Shown here: positions 32,203-41,372 of the stretch, piece after piece | Position numbering within the stretch: the stretch's first letter is position 1 | Layout: each line of letters begins with the position of its first letter | NCBI RefSeq assembly: GCF_026626305.1 | Contig: NZ_JAPNUE010000005.1 | Coordinates: 124,001-188,000, forward strand | Direction of reading: 5' to 3' | Source of the DNA: Frigidibacter sp. RF13 | GTDB taxonomy: Bacteria > Pseudomonadota > Alphaproteobacteria > Rhodobacterales > Rhodobacteraceae | Length of the DNA stretch: 64,000 bases | Notes under the pieces: model-generated | Seen by the model: the letters and a program-made list of their open reading frames with translations, nothing else | What the model was told of the DNA's origin: nothing | Database searches by the model: none | Made by a program: the position numbers and the translations under genes

Positions 32203-34371
32203 GTGAGTGCTGCCGCCATGTCACCCCCGCCCGCCGCGTCGCATCTGCGCCTCGTCACCGCCGACTTCGTGCCGGTCGCGGGCCTGCCGGGGCGCGAGCC
32301 GCGCCCGGCCGCCCGGTCCGTGGCGCCGCGCCGCAAGCCGCTTGGCCAGATCCTGATGGACATGAAGGCGGTAGATCCCGGCGACATGCTGAAGGCGCTC
32401 GCCCTGCGTGACCGGCAGGAGGTGGGGCTGGGCGACATCCTTCTTGCGCATGGCTGGGTCACCGAGCCTGCATTGATGGCGGCACTCGCGAACCAGTGGG
32501 GCGCCCGTATCCTCGACCTCGCGACGGAACCGCCGGACGCAAGGCTGATCGACGCGCTCGGCCCCGATTTCTGCCTAAAGGAAGCGGTCCTGCCCTGGCG
32601 GCGGATCGGCGCGGCGACCGTGATCGCCACGGCGCGGCCCGATGAGTTTGCCCGCCTGCGCACCCGCCTGCCGGAAGGCTACGGTCCGGTGGTGATGGCG
32701 CTCGCGTCCGAGCGCGACATCCATGCGGCGATGATCTCCTCGCGCCAGACCCGCCTCATACGCCGGGCCGAAACCCGCACCGATGCCGGCGAAAGCTGCC
32801 GCACGCTCGACATGGCCCGCGCCGGGCGCGTCGCGACGCTGGGCCTCGCCATGCTTGCCGGCCTGATGGTGCTGGCTCCGGCCGCCGGTTTCCTTGCGCT
32901 TCTCGGCTGGGCCTGCCTGACGCTCCTCCTTTGCATGGGCCTGAAGGCGGCCGCCTTCCTGTCGGAACTCAGGGCGCAGGTCAGCGCCCCGCCACAGGCC
33001 GAACCGCCCGCCATCGCGCGCCTGCCGGTCGTGTCCATCATGGTGCCGCTCTTCGACGAAGACGATATCGCGCCCCGCCTGATCGAACGGCTCGGGCGGC
33101 TCGATTATCCCAAGGAGTTGATCGACATCCTCCTCGTGGTCGAGGAGGAAGACCGACGTACCCGCACGGCGCTCGCCCGCCGCCGCCTGCCGCGCTGGAT
33201 GCGAGTCGTCACCGTGCCCGCAGGCCCGATCCGCACCAAGCCGCGCGCGCTGAACTATGCGCTCGATTTCTGCAAGGGCGCGATCGTCGGCGTCTATGAT
33301 GCCGAAGATGCGCCCGATCCCGGCCAGATCCGCACGGTTGTCCGCCGCTTCCATGAACGCGGGCCAGAGGTCGCCTGCCTGCAGGGCATCCTCGATTTCT
33401 ACAACTCCCGCCACAACTGGCTGACCCGCTGCTTCACCATCGAATATGCCGCCTGGTTCCGGGTGATGCTGCCCGGCATTGCGCGTCTGGGCTTCGTCGT
33501 GCCGCTTGGCGGCACCACGCTTTTCTTCCGCCGCGCGGCGCTTGAGGCGCTTGGCGGCTGGGACGCGCATAATGTGACCGAGGATGCCGACCTTGGCGTG
33601 CGCCTTGCGCGCCACGGCTACCGGACCGAACTGATCCCAACCGTGACCGAGGAAGAGCCGAACGGGCGGGCGCTGCCGTGGGTCAAGCAACGCTCACGCT
33701 GGCTGAAGGGCTATGCGATGACCTGGGCCGTCCATATGCGCGATCCGGCGCGGCTCTGGCGGCAGCTCGGGCCGCGGCGTTTTGCCGGTTTCCAGATCAT
33801 GTTCCTCGGAACGCTGTCTCAATTCGTGCTGGCGCCGGTTCTCTGGTCCTTCTGGGGCCTCGCCTTCGGCCTCGGCCATCCGCTGGCCGCGCATATGCCG
33901 GTCTGGGGCCTCGCCGCGCTCGGCGGCCTCTTCGTCCTCTCGGAAAGCCTTAATATCGCGGTCGGCATGTGGGCTGTGCGCGGGCGCACTCACCGCCATC
34001 TGATGCCCTGGGTGCCGACGCTCTGCCTCTATTTCCCGCTCGGCGCGCTCGCCTCCTACAAGGCTTTGTGGGAAATGGTGCGCGCGCCCTTCTTCTGGGA
34101 CAAGACCCGCCATGGCGTGCTGGACATGGCGGGGGCCATAGTCGCGGAACCCGCCCTGCCGTTTCTGGTGCTGACAAATCCTGCTCTTCCGGCGCGCGAT
34201 GGCGCGGCAACCATCCTGCCGCTTCGCCGCCGCAGGCTCATCTGGTCGCATCCGGCACCGCGATTCTATGAACCGCCGCCCGCCCCGCCCGAGGGCGCGG
34301 CGGCCCTAGCCGTCGCGTTCGCGCCGGGCAGCACCGGCATCGAGTTTCAGCCGCGTTTCGAAGGCTTTTGA
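32203..34371 (+). CDS. family 2 glycosyltransferase with N-terminal T2SS-E (MshEN) domain
   Basis: A 722-aa membrane enzyme. Residues about 45-175 form a type II secretion E N-terminal (MshEN-like) domain (PLGQILMDMKAVDPGDMLKALALRDRQ, LGDILLAHGWVTEPALMAALA), a fold that binds cyclic di-GMP in some proteins. Two membrane segments follow (about 207-250), then a processive GT2 domain with VYDAEDAPDPGQI, TEDADLGVRLARHGY and QRSRWLKGY (the Q..RW motif), then more membrane segments. It probably makes an extracellular polysaccharide. GTG at 32203 and ATG at 32218 are both possible. Downstream of a CtrA-type site; its 3' end overlaps the convergent GntR gene by 66 bases. Confidence 0.85.
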   Translation: MSAAAMSPPPAASHLRLVTADFVPVAGLPGREPRPAARSVAPRRKPLGQILMDMKAVDPGDMLKALALRDRQEVGLGDILLAHGWVTEPALMAALANQWGARILDLATEPPDARLIDALGPDFCLKEAVLPWRRIGAATVIATARPDEFARLRTRLPEGYGPVVMALASERDIHAAMISSRQTRLIRRAETRTDAGESCRTLDMARAGRVATLGLAMLAGLMVLAPAAGFLALLGWACLTLLLCMGLKAAAFLSELRAQVSAPPQAEPPAIARLPVVSIMVPLFDEDDIAPRLIERLGRLDYPKELIDILLVVEEEDRRTRTALARRRLPRWMRVVTVPAGPIRTKPRALNYALDFCKGAIVGVYDAEDAPDPGQIRTVVRRFHERGPEVACLQGILDFYNSRHNWLTRCFTIEYAAWFRVMLPGIARLGFVVPLGGTTLFFRRAALEALGGWDAHNVTEDADLGVRLARHGYRTELIPTVTEEEPNGRALPWVKQRSRWLKGYAMTWAVHMRDPARLWRQLGPRRFAGFQIMFLGTLSQFVLAPVLWSFWGLAFGLGHPLAAHMPVWGLAALGGLFVLSESLNIAVGMWAVRGRTHRHLMPWVPTLCLYFPLGALASYKALWEMVRAPFFWDKTRHGVLDMAGAIVAEPALPFLVLTNPALPARDGAATILPLRRRRLIWSHPAPRFYEPPPAPPEGAAALAVAFAPGSTGIEFQPRFEGF

Positions 34372-34947
34372 GATATGCGCCTTGAGCGCGCTGGCAGCGC
34401 CCTCGCCATCGCCAGCCGCAATCGCCGCAACGATGGCCGCGTGTTCATCCAGCGCCGCCGTTCCCCGGCCTTCGGCTGCAAGCGAGGTGGTGGCCAGAAG
34501 CGCCATCGACCGGTGGACGAGGTCAAGCTGGCTGACCAGATGGCGATTGTGAGAGGCCAGATGGATCTGCTTGTGGAACCTTTTGTTGGCCCGCGACAGC
34601 GCCTCGGGATTACCAAGATGGGCGCGGTCTTCCTCGACCATCTCGGTCAGGACCCGCACCTCCTCGGGACTTGCATGTTTTGCCGCGAGCCGCGCGGCAA
34701 GGCCCTCCAGCTCGGCCCGCACCACGTAAAGTTCAGCCAGCTGGTTATGGTCGAGCGAAGCGACGATCAGCGAGCGGCCGTCGCGCGCCAGCATCGACTG
34801 GGTTTCCAGCCGCTGCAGCGCCTCGCGCACCGGCGTGCGCGACACGCCGAACCGTTCGGCGAGATCGGATTCCACCAGCCGATCGCCGGGCCGGTAGTCG
34901 CCCTGCTCGATCGCCTCCAGAATAAGCGTGTACGCGTCTTTCTGCAT
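34306..34947 (-). CDS. GntR family regulator (FadR/FCD type)
   Basis: A 213-aa regulator: winged helix at about residues 5-70 (AIEQGDYRPGDRLVESDLAERFGVSRTPVREALQRLETQSML) and an all-helical FCD ligand domain at about 75-205 (AELYVVRAELEGLAARLAA, FHKQIHLASHNRHLV). FCD regulators bind small organic acids. No adjacent catabolic gene is present, so the target is unclear. The last 66 bases overlap the convergent glycosyltransferase gene. Confidence 0.88.
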   Translation of the reverse strand: MQKDAYTLILEAIEQGDYRPGDRLVESDLAERFGVSRTPVREALQRLETQSMLARDGRSLIVASLDHNQLAELYVVRAELEGLAARLAAKHASPEEVRVLTEMVEEDRAHLGNPEALSRANKRFHKQIHLASHNRHLVSQLDLVHRSMALLATTSLAAEGRGTAALDEHAAIVAAIAAGDGEGAASALKAHISKAFETRLKLDAGAARRERDG

Positions 34948-35054
34948 CCGTCCCTCCCGCCGGAGCGCGAGCCTAAGGCCGCAGCGCCCCCCTTGGCAAG
35001 CGGCCCGGTTGCGGCGCGTTGCGAACGCCCCTGCGCCGCTATAGGGTCCTGCCC

Positions 35055-35711
35055 ATGCCGCGCGCCCATTTCCAGCATGTCACCACCTGGGTCTTCGACC
35101 TCGACAATACGCTTTACCCGCCCGAAGTGCGGCTTTTCGACCAGATCGAGGTCAGGATGACCGATTATGTGATGCGCACGATCGGCGTCGACCGGGCCGA
35201 GGCTGACCGGCTGCGTTCGCACTATTGGGCGACCTACGGCACCACGCTTGCCGGGCTGATGCGCGAACATGGCGCTGACCCCGGCCCCTATCTGACGGAT
35301 GTGCACGAAATCGACTTCTCCGTTCTGTCTCCGGATGCGGGGCTGGCCGACGGTATCGCCCGCCTGCCCGGCCGCAAGATCGTCTATACCAACGGCTGCG
35401 CGCCCTATGCAGAACAGGTGATCGCAGCGCGCGGGCTTTCGGGGCTTTTCGACGCGGTCTACGGGATCGAACATGCGGGCTTCCGCCCGAAACCCGAACA
35501 GGCAGCCTTCGAGACGATCTTCGCCATCGACGGCACAGACCCCGCCCGCGCCGCAATGTTCGAGGATGATCCGCGCAACCTCGCCGCGCCCCATGCGATG
35601 GGCATGCGCACCGTCCATGTCGCGCCCGCCCCCGAGCCGGCCGACCATATCCAGTTCCACACCACGGATCTCGCCGCCTTCCTCGCCCGTCTTTCCGCAC
35701 CCGCGCCATAG
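35055..35711 (+). CDS. pyrimidine 5'-nucleotidase (HAD superfamily)
   Basis: A 218-aa HAD phosphatase of the pyrimidine 5'-nucleotidase/SDT1 type. HAD motif I is VFDLDNTLYP (residues 12-21), motif II is VYTNG, motif III is the Lys in FRPKPEQAAFE and motif IV is FEDDPRNL. Specific for UMP/CMP-like substrates in relatives; here inferred. The ATG at 35055 is preferred to upstream reading at 35019. It diverges from the GntR gene. Confidence 0.87.
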   Translation: MPRAHFQHVTTWVFDLDNTLYPPEVRLFDQIEVRMTDYVMRTIGVDRAEADRLRSHYWATYGTTLAGLMREHGADPGPYLTDVHEIDFSVLSPDAGLADGIARLPGRKIVYTNGCAPYAEQVIAARGLSGLFDAVYGIEHAGFRPKPEQAAFETIFAIDGTDPARAAMFEDDPRNLAAPHAMGMRTVHVAPAPEPADHIQFHTTDLAAFLARLSAPAP

Positions 35712-35791
35712 TGCCGCAGGCACATCCTGTCGCATGGTCCGCGCCCCATGCGAAGCATAGCTACGCACCCGCGAACAGGAAAGGTTGTCTC

Positions 35792-36034
35792 ATGACCGAC
35801 ATGACAGGCGCGGCCGCCCCGCGCCACTGGTTCTACGCCATCCCGCTTCTGGGCTGGATCGCCCGCGACATCGCCCATGGCGACGAGGACAACATCTATT
35901 ACGCGCTGGTGATCCTGCTCACCGCGCTTGTCCTCATCTTCAAAACCTGGGGTCTTGCGGGCATCACCATGGTCTGCCTCGCGGCCGTGCCGCTGGTCTT
36001 CCTGATGCTGATCCTCATCACGCTCGGCAAATAG
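35792..36034 (+). CDS. small membrane protein
   Basis: An 80-aa protein with two or three membrane segments (about residues 13-25, 38-52 and 54-77) after an N-terminal MTDMTGAAAPRHWFYAIPLLGWIARDIAHGDEDNIYYAL segment, which reads as a short amphipathic region. No domain recognised. AGGAAAGG precedes the ATG. It lies between the nucleotidase and UbiH-like genes on the same strand. Function unknown. Confidence 0.65.
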   Translation: MTDMTGAAAPRHWFYAIPLLGWIARDIAHGDEDNIYYALVILLTALVLIFKTWGLAGITMVCLAAVPLVFLMLILITLGK

Positions 36035-36117
36035 TCCAGGCGCGGCCCCCGGGGCAGAATGCCGCTTGGACCCGCCCGGCGCGCTGGGATAGGGTGCACC
36101 CCGAAGAAGGGGGCGCC

Positions 36118-37335
36118 ATGGCACGCGAAACGGTCGATATCCTTGTCTCCGGCGGCGGGGTCGCGGGCCTGACGGCGGCTGCAGCCTTCGGCAGCATGGG
36201 GTTTTCGGTCGCCTGCGTCGATCCAGCCCCCCCGGTGACGGATGGCGAGGCCGAGGGCGCCGACCTGCGCACCACCGCCTTCCTGCAACCCGCACGCCAG
36301 CTGCTTGAAGAGGCCGGCCTCTGGCCGCGCCTCGTGCCCCATGCCGCCGCCCTTCAGGTGATGCGGATCGTCGATGCGGGCGGCGAGGCGCCCGAGCCAC
36401 GCATCGTGAAGGATTTCGTGGCCTCCGAAATCTCGGACGAGCCATTCGGCTGGAACCTGCCCAACTGGCTTTTAAGGCGCGAGATGGTGGCGCGCCTTGC
36501 CGACCTGCCGAACGTCAGCTTCCGGCCCGGCACCGCGACGAAATCGGTCCTGACCCGCGAAAGCGCGGCACTTGTCACCTTCTCGGACGGCGCGACCATC
36601 GCCGCGCGGCTACTGATCGCCGCCGACGGCCGCGACAGCCCGGTCCGCCATGCGCTCGGCATCGACGTTCACACCACCCGCTACGGGCAGAAGGCGCTGG
36701 CCTTTGCCGTCACCCATGACCGCCCGCATGAGAATGTCTCGACCGAGGTTCACCGCTCCGGCGGCCCCTTTACCCTCGTACCACTGCCCGACCGCGACGG
36801 GCGCCCCTCTTCCGCCGTGGTCTGGATGGAAACGGGGCCCGAGGTGGCGCGGCTCGCCGCCCTGCCCGTCCCGGAATTCGAAGCCGAGATGACCGCACGC
36901 AGCGCCGGACTTTATGGTCCGCTCACACTCGTGACGAGACGTTCGGTCTGGCCGATCATCAGCCAGACGGCGGCACGGATGGCAGGTGAACGGACCGCGC
37001 TGATGGCAGAGGCAGCGCATGTGGTGCCGCCCATCGGCGCGCAGGGGCTGAACATGTCGCTGGGCGATCTCCGCTGCCTTCTCGACCTCGCCCGCGAGCG
37101 CCCCGACGGGCTCGGCGACCGCACGATGCTCGCCGCCTACGAACGCCGCCGCTGGCCCGAGGTCAAGGCGCGCGCCGCCGGGATCGACCTTCTCAACCGC
37201 GCCTCGATGATCGAAACACGCGCGCTCCGCGACCTGCGCGCGGGCACGTTGAACGCCCTCTATTCGATGGCGCCGGTCCGCAAGACACTGATGAAAGCCG
37301 GTCTCGGCATGAACCCGGCGCGCCCGAAAGGTTGA
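36118..37335 (+). CDS. UbiH/UbiF family FAD-dependent hydroxylase
   Basis: A 405-aa flavoprotein monooxygenase of the ubiquinone-biosynthesis hydroxylase group. The FAD Rossmann motif is ILVSGGGVAGLTAAAAFGSMG (residues 8-28, in parts VSGGGVAGLTAA), the DG motif is LLIAADGRDSPVR, and the second FAD motif is AHVVPPIGAQGLNMSLGD (about 300-317). It would add a hydroxyl group to the quinone ring. Which ring position is not visible. The start at 36118 follows an AAGAAGGGGG segment. Confidence 0.88.
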   Translation: MARETVDILVSGGGVAGLTAAAAFGSMGFSVACVDPAPPVTDGEAEGADLRTTAFLQPARQLLEEAGLWPRLVPHAAALQVMRIVDAGGEAPEPRIVKDFVASEISDEPFGWNLPNWLLRREMVARLADLPNVSFRPGTATKSVLTRESAALVTFSDGATIAARLLIAADGRDSPVRHALGIDVHTTRYGQKALAFAVTHDRPHENVSTEVHRSGGPFTLVPLPDRDGRPSSAVVWMETGPEVARLAALPVPEFEAEMTARSAGLYGPLTLVTRRSVWPIISQTAARMAGERTALMAEAAHVVPPIGAQGLNMSLGDLRCLLDLARERPDGLGDRTMLAAYERRRWPEVKARAAGIDLLNRASMIETRALRDLRAGTLNALYSMAPVRKTLMKAGLGMNPARPKG

Positions 37336-37392
37336 GAGCTTTCGCACGCCTCGCCGGGGCCCGATCTCAGTTCTTCATGAAGTCCGGGAAAT

Positions 37393-37469
37393 TGGTCGGA
37401 GCGAGAGGATTCGAACCTCCGACCCCCTGCTCCCGAAGCAGGTGCGCTACCAGGCTGCGCTACGCTCCG
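37393..37469 (-). tRNA. tRNA-Pro (CGG)
   Basis: A 77-base tRNA with encoded CCA. The acceptor stem is CGGAGCG/CGCTCCG, the anticodon stem CCTGC/GCAGG encloses TTCGGGA with anticodon CGG, and the T-arm is GGAGGTTCGAATCCTC in parts. The D-arm TAGCGCAGCCTGGTAGCGCA is standard for proline tRNAs. Confidence 0.95.
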
Positions 37470-37549
37470 ACCGATGGCGGGGAGTTACCGAGTCGCGGCA
37501 GCTTTTGCAAGCAGATAGAGGCGGGGCTGGCGCACCGGTTTGACAGGAC

Positions 37550-37614
37550 CTCCTCGAGCACTGCGTGCACGCGTCGGAAGGCGGGCGCGAGGCGTGCATG
37601 AAGTGCTCGACGAG
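37550..37614. repeat. REPIN-like palindrome C (inverted orientation)
   Basis: Two 27-base arms begin CTCCTCG and, on the opposite strand, CTCGTCG. Inner hairpins are GCAC-TGC-GTGC in the left arm and GCAC-TTC-ATGC in the right arm read on the opposite strand. Compared with elements A and B the TTC and TGC arms are swapped, so this copy is inverted. It lies between tRNA-Pro and the EamA permease gene. Confidence 0.8.
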
Positions 37615-37651
37615 CCTCCGATCCAGAAAAACAGCCGCCGCACGACCGGCC

Positions 37652-38626
37652 TCACCGCCCGCCGCGGCCGGGGTGCAGCATGCGGCCAAGAAGGCCCGAG
37701 CGCGGCGTGGTGATCGTCTCGTTCCGCCCGCGCGCCTCCAGCACCGGCTGGTTGCGCGAGGCACCCGAGCGCGTCTCGCGCAGGACGATATAGATGCCCG
37801 ACAGGATGATCACGGCCGAGCCGATCAGCGTCCAGCGGTCGGGACGTTCGTCGAAAAGCATGTAGCCATAGGCCACCGCCCAGATCATCTGGCTGTACTG
37901 CATGGGCGCCGCGATCACCGCCTCGGCCATCCGGTAGGAGAGGATCGACAGAAGCGTCCCCGCCATGCCCATCGCCGCGATCACCCCCATCAGCCCCAGA
38001 TGCCCGACCGGCATCGGCTTGTAGACGAAGGCAAGCAGCGCGCCGGTCACAAGGAAGTTGCCGAGGATCGGGTAAATCAGCAGCACGGCGGGCCGTTCGT
38101 CATTGCCGAGCTTGCGCACGATGATCGAGGTCAGCGCGCCGGAAAAGGCCGCGACCAGCGCTGCGAGATGGCCAAGCGACAGGTCGGCCTGCCCCGGTCG
38201 CAATACGATCAGAACGCCGATCAGCCCGACCAGAACCGCCATCCAGCGGCGGAGCCGCACGGTTTCACCTAGGATCGGCACCGACAGGATAGTGATGATC
38301 AGCGGGATCGCGAACAGCATCGCATAGGTCTGCGCGAGCGGCAGATGTCCGAAGGCATAGAAGGCCGAGATGCCGGTGATCACCGCGGTCAGGCTGCGGA
38401 AGGCGACCCAGCCCGGGTGCACGGGCACAAGGCTACCCCCCGACCGGTCCTGCAAGATGAAGACCGAAAAGAGCGGAAAGGACAGAAGTGCGGCGAAGAA
38501 GATGATCTGGATCGCGGAATAATCGGCGCCCAAAGTCTTGACCACAACGTCATGGGTCGCGAAGACGCCCATCGCCGCCAGCGCCGTCAAGGCACCCTTC
38601 AGATTCTGACTGCCCGGCTCTGACAT
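37652..38626 (-). CDS. DMT superfamily (EamA) permease
   Basis: A 324-aa inner-membrane protein with ten membrane segments made of two EamA repeats (about residues 10-145 and 155-290), typical of drug/metabolite exporters. Signatures: GVFATHDVVVKTLG in repeat 1, QTYAMLFAIPLIITILSVPILGE at the end of repeat 1, and QMIWAVAYGYMLFDERPDRWTLIGSAVII at the end of repeat 2 (in parts). Substrate unknown. The ATG at 38626 follows the usual MSEPG start; a longer reading adds an unrelated leader. Confidence 0.87.
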   Translation of the reverse strand: MSEPGSQNLKGALTALAAMGVFATHDVVVKTLGADYSAIQIIFFAALLSFPLFSVFILQDRSGGSLVPVHPGWVAFRSLTAVITGISAFYAFGHLPLAQTYAMLFAIPLIITILSVPILGETVRLRRWMAVLVGLIGVLIVLRPGQADLSLGHLAALVAAFSGALTSIIVRKLGNDERPAVLLIYPILGNFLVTGALLAFVYKPMPVGHLGLMGVIAAMGMAGTLLSILSYRMAEAVIAAPMQYSQMIWAVAYGYMLFDERPDRWTLIGSAVIILSGIYIVLRETRSGASRNQPVLEARGRNETITTPRSGLLGRMLHPGRGGR

Positions 38627-38680
38627 GGACACTCCGTTACCGCTAGCGCTCCTTTGCGCCAACGGCGGGCGGAAGACAAG

Positions 38681-40000
38681 TCAGCCGCGCCGCACACGCT
38701 CCAGCAGCGGCATCAGCTCGGCCATTTCCGGCCCGCTCTTCTCGCCCGTCAGCGCCAGGCGCAGCGGCATGAACAGGCCTTTGCCCTTGCGTCCGGTCGC
38801 CGCCTTGACCGCTTCGGTCCACTCGGCCCAGGTCGTCTCGGAATAAGGCGGCTCGGGCAGCAAGGCCAGCGCCTGAGCGACGAAGTCGCGATCCTCGTCG
38901 GCGATCATCGGTTCCGCCCCGTCGCGGCAGAGCGTCCACCAATGGGCAAGATCGTCGAGCTTCACGATATTCTTCGAGGCCACGGCCCAGAACCGTTCCG
39001 CCTTCTCCGCCGGCACGCCCAGCCCCGCGATCCGCTCCTGCACCTCAGCGAAGGGCAGGCGCTGGTTGCGCTCGCGCGTGAGCGGCCACAGGTCCTCGGC
39101 GTCGAACTTCGTCGGCGCCGCACCGAACTGCGACAGGTCGAACCCGTCGGCGATCTCATCCAGCGACATTTTCAGTTCGACCGGCTGGGAAGAGCCAAGC
39201 CGCGCCATCAGGCTCAGAAGCGCCTCTTTCGCCACGCCCGCCGCGCGCAGGTCGCGCAGCGAAAGCGTGCCCAGACGTTTCGACAGCCCCTCGCCCTGCG
39301 CCCCGGTCAGAAGCGAATGGTGCGCGAAGGCGGGCGGGGTGCCACCCAGCGCCTGCATGATCTGAACCTGGGTCGCGGTATTGGTCACATGGTCGGCGCC
39401 GCGCACGATATGTGTCACGCGCATGTCAACGTCATCGACCGAGGAAGCGAAGGTATACAGGATCTGCCCGTCCGCCCGGATCAGCACCGGGTCGGAGACC
39501 GAGGCGGTATCGATCGAGACCGGCCCGAGAATGCCGTCATTCCATTCCGTCCGCTTCTGGTCGAGGAGAAACCGCCAATATCCCGGCCGTTCCCCGCGCA
39601 GCGCGTCCTTCTCGGCGTCCGACAGCTTCAGCCCCGCGCGGTCATAGACCGGCGGCTTGCCCATGTTCAGGAGTTTCTTGCGCTTGAGGTCCAGCTCCGT
39701 CGGGCTTTCGAACACCTCGTACAGATGCCCGCCCTTGCGCAGGCCGTCTGCCGCCTCGCGGTAACGGTCGAGCCTCAGCGACTGCTTCTCGATCCGGTCC
39801 CAGGTAAGGCCGAGCCATTCGAGATCTTCCATGATCCCGTCGGCATATTCCTGTTTCGAGCGTTCCTGATCGGTATCGTCCAGCCGCAGGATGAAGGTGC
39901 CGCCGGTTTTGCGGGCGATCAGATAGTTCATCAGCGCCGTGCGGAGGTTTCCGACATGGATATATCCGGTGGGCGAGGGGGCGAAACGGCAGACGGTCAT
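38681..40000 (-). CDS. gltX: glutamyl-tRNA synthetase
   Basis: A 439-aa class I synthetase that charges tRNA with glutamate. The HIGH-type motif is FAPSPTGYIHVGNLRTAL (residues 6-23) and the KMSKS-type motif is GLSKRLGTL (about 244-252). RLDDTDQERSKQEY is the glutamate-binding segment. It is slightly shorter than the 465-480 residues of the common form; alphaproteobacteria often carry two gltX genes, and this resembles the shorter type. The ATG at 40000 gives the family N-terminus MTVCRFAPSPTG. Confidence 0.94.
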   Translation of the reverse strand: MTVCRFAPSPTGYIHVGNLRTALMNYLIARKTGGTFILRLDDTDQERSKQEYADGIMEDLEWLGLTWDRIEKQSLRLDRYREAADGLRKGGHLYEVFESPTELDLKRKKLLNMGKPPVYDRAGLKLSDAEKDALRGERPGYWRFLLDQKRTEWNDGILGPVSIDTASVSDPVLIRADGQILYTFASSVDDVDMRVTHIVRGADHVTNTATQVQIMQALGGTPPAFAHHSLLTGAQGEGLSKRLGTLSLRDLRAAGVAKEALLSLMARLGSSQPVELKMSLDEIADGFDLSQFGAAPTKFDAEDLWPLTRERNQRLPFAEVQERIAGLGVPAEKAERFWAVASKNIVKLDDLAHWWTLCRDGAEPMIADEDRDFVAQALALLPEPPYSETTWAEWTEAVKAATGRKGKGLFMPLRLALTGEKSGPEMAELMPLLERVRRG

Positions 40001-40068
40001 GGAAAGGCTCCTGTTCGCCTGTCCTCTTTCACAGGCAGGCGTTTTTGTCCAGTTGGCGCCTCTTTCCG

Positions 40069-41346
40069 TCAACGCGCGCTGAGATTCCAGAGCCGCCCGC
40101 GCAGAAGAAGATAGCCCACAAAGAGAAGGACGGCGCCGCAATCCAAGAGGACCGCCTGGCGCAGGCCCACCACCTCGACCAGCCAGCCGAGCGCCGCCGT
40201 CCCGATCGTCGCAAGCCCCCAGATCGCGGTCTGATCGACCCCGATCAGAAAGGCGCGGTCGGCGGTGGGCGCATCGCTCAGATAATGGCCATAGATCATC
40301 GCCTTTCCCACGGAATTGCCGCCGAGCAGGAAGAGAATGGCGAGGAAAGCCCAGAAACTGCCGACTAGAACCGTGCAGAAGAAAAGCAACGCCGCCAGCG
40401 CCCAGACCAGCATCGCCCAGCGCCCCGGATGCTGAAGGCGCGAGGCGAAACGCACGGCCAGCCCCGATGCGAGGATGGCGCCCACCCAACCGACCGCCCC
40501 GGTCACGCCAAAAAGCGCCGCCCTGTCCGGAAAATGCTCGCGCATGATCATCGGATGAAAGATGTAGTAGGCCGGGATGACGAAGGCGCCCAGCATCACG
40601 CTGCCCAGAAAGATGTCGAAGCTTTCGGGAAAGGCACGGAAATGCGCCGCCACACGGTGCGGGCTTGGCGGTTGCCACTTGGGGCGCACAGTGATGGTCG
40701 GCGCGTTGGTATGGGCCCGCAGGCGCAGGACGCTCAGCGCCATCAAAAGCCCGTTCACGACAAAGCCGCCCAGCGCCGACAGAACCGGCAACAGGAGCGT
40801 GGCGAGATTTCCCGACAGTTTCGCCGCATTATGCACGGTGGCGGCAAGAAGGGCGTTATCGGTGGCCGGGCGCGGCGTTGCCTCGGGGATGAATGTGTCG
40901 ATCGCCGGGTTGGAAATGGCGCTGAAGATGCCGCTGAACAGGCAATAGGCGCCGAAGGCCCAGGGGCTGAACCCGACCGCCGCCTCGGCCAGCCCGTAAA
41001 GCCCGAGCGTCAGCGCAAAAAGCCCGGTCGAGACGCTGTAGGAGAGCCGCGCACCCAGACGGTCGGTCAGGCTGCCGCCTAGGGCGGTCAGGATCAGGAA
41101 GGGCAGAAGCTGCAGCGACTGGTAGAAACCGATCTCTGCCGCCGTCAGACGGGCATGGAACGCCATGTACCACATCATCAGGATGGTCTGGAAACCCTCG
41201 CCCGCGTGCCAGAACCCATAGGCCTGGAAATACCGGCTGGAAAACAATCGCCCCTCCCATCCGGCACGTCGCTTTCGGCGGGCAGGCTGCCCCACCCAAG
41301 CGCGCTGGTCGCACAACCCCTTCCATAGGGCACTGCTTTTGTCCAT
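40069..41346 (-). CDS. MFS transporter
   Basis: A 425-aa permease with about 12 membrane segments. The first starts near residue 40 (FQAYGFWHAGEGFQTILMMWYMAF in parts), and the motif A-like GGSLTDRLGARLSYS is at about residues 88-102. The N-terminal 35 residues are basic and precede the fold, so an internal start is possible. It diverges from the metallopeptidase gene across 26 bases. Substrate unknown. Confidence 0.83.
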   Translation of the reverse strand: MDKSSALWKGLCDQRAWVGQPARRKRRAGWEGRLFSSRYFQAYGFWHAGEGFQTILMMWYMAFHARLTAAEIGFYQSLQLLPFLILTALGGSLTDRLGARLSYSVSTGLFALTLGLYGLAEAAVGFSPWAFGAYCLFSGIFSAISNPAIDTFIPEATPRPATDNALLAATVHNAAKLSGNLATLLLPVLSALGGFVVNGLLMALSVLRLRAHTNAPTITVRPKWQPPSPHRVAAHFRAFPESFDIFLGSVMLGAFVIPAYYIFHPMIMREHFPDRAALFGVTGAVGWVGAILASGLAVRFASRLQHPGRWAMLVWALAALLFFCTVLVGSFWAFLAILFLLGGNSVGKAMIYGHYLSDAPTADRAFLIGVDQTAIWGLATIGTAALGWLVEVVGLRQAVLLDCGAVLLFVGYLLLRGRLWNLSAR

Positions 41347-41372
41347 ATGAAGCGCCTGAACCGGAGAATGCG

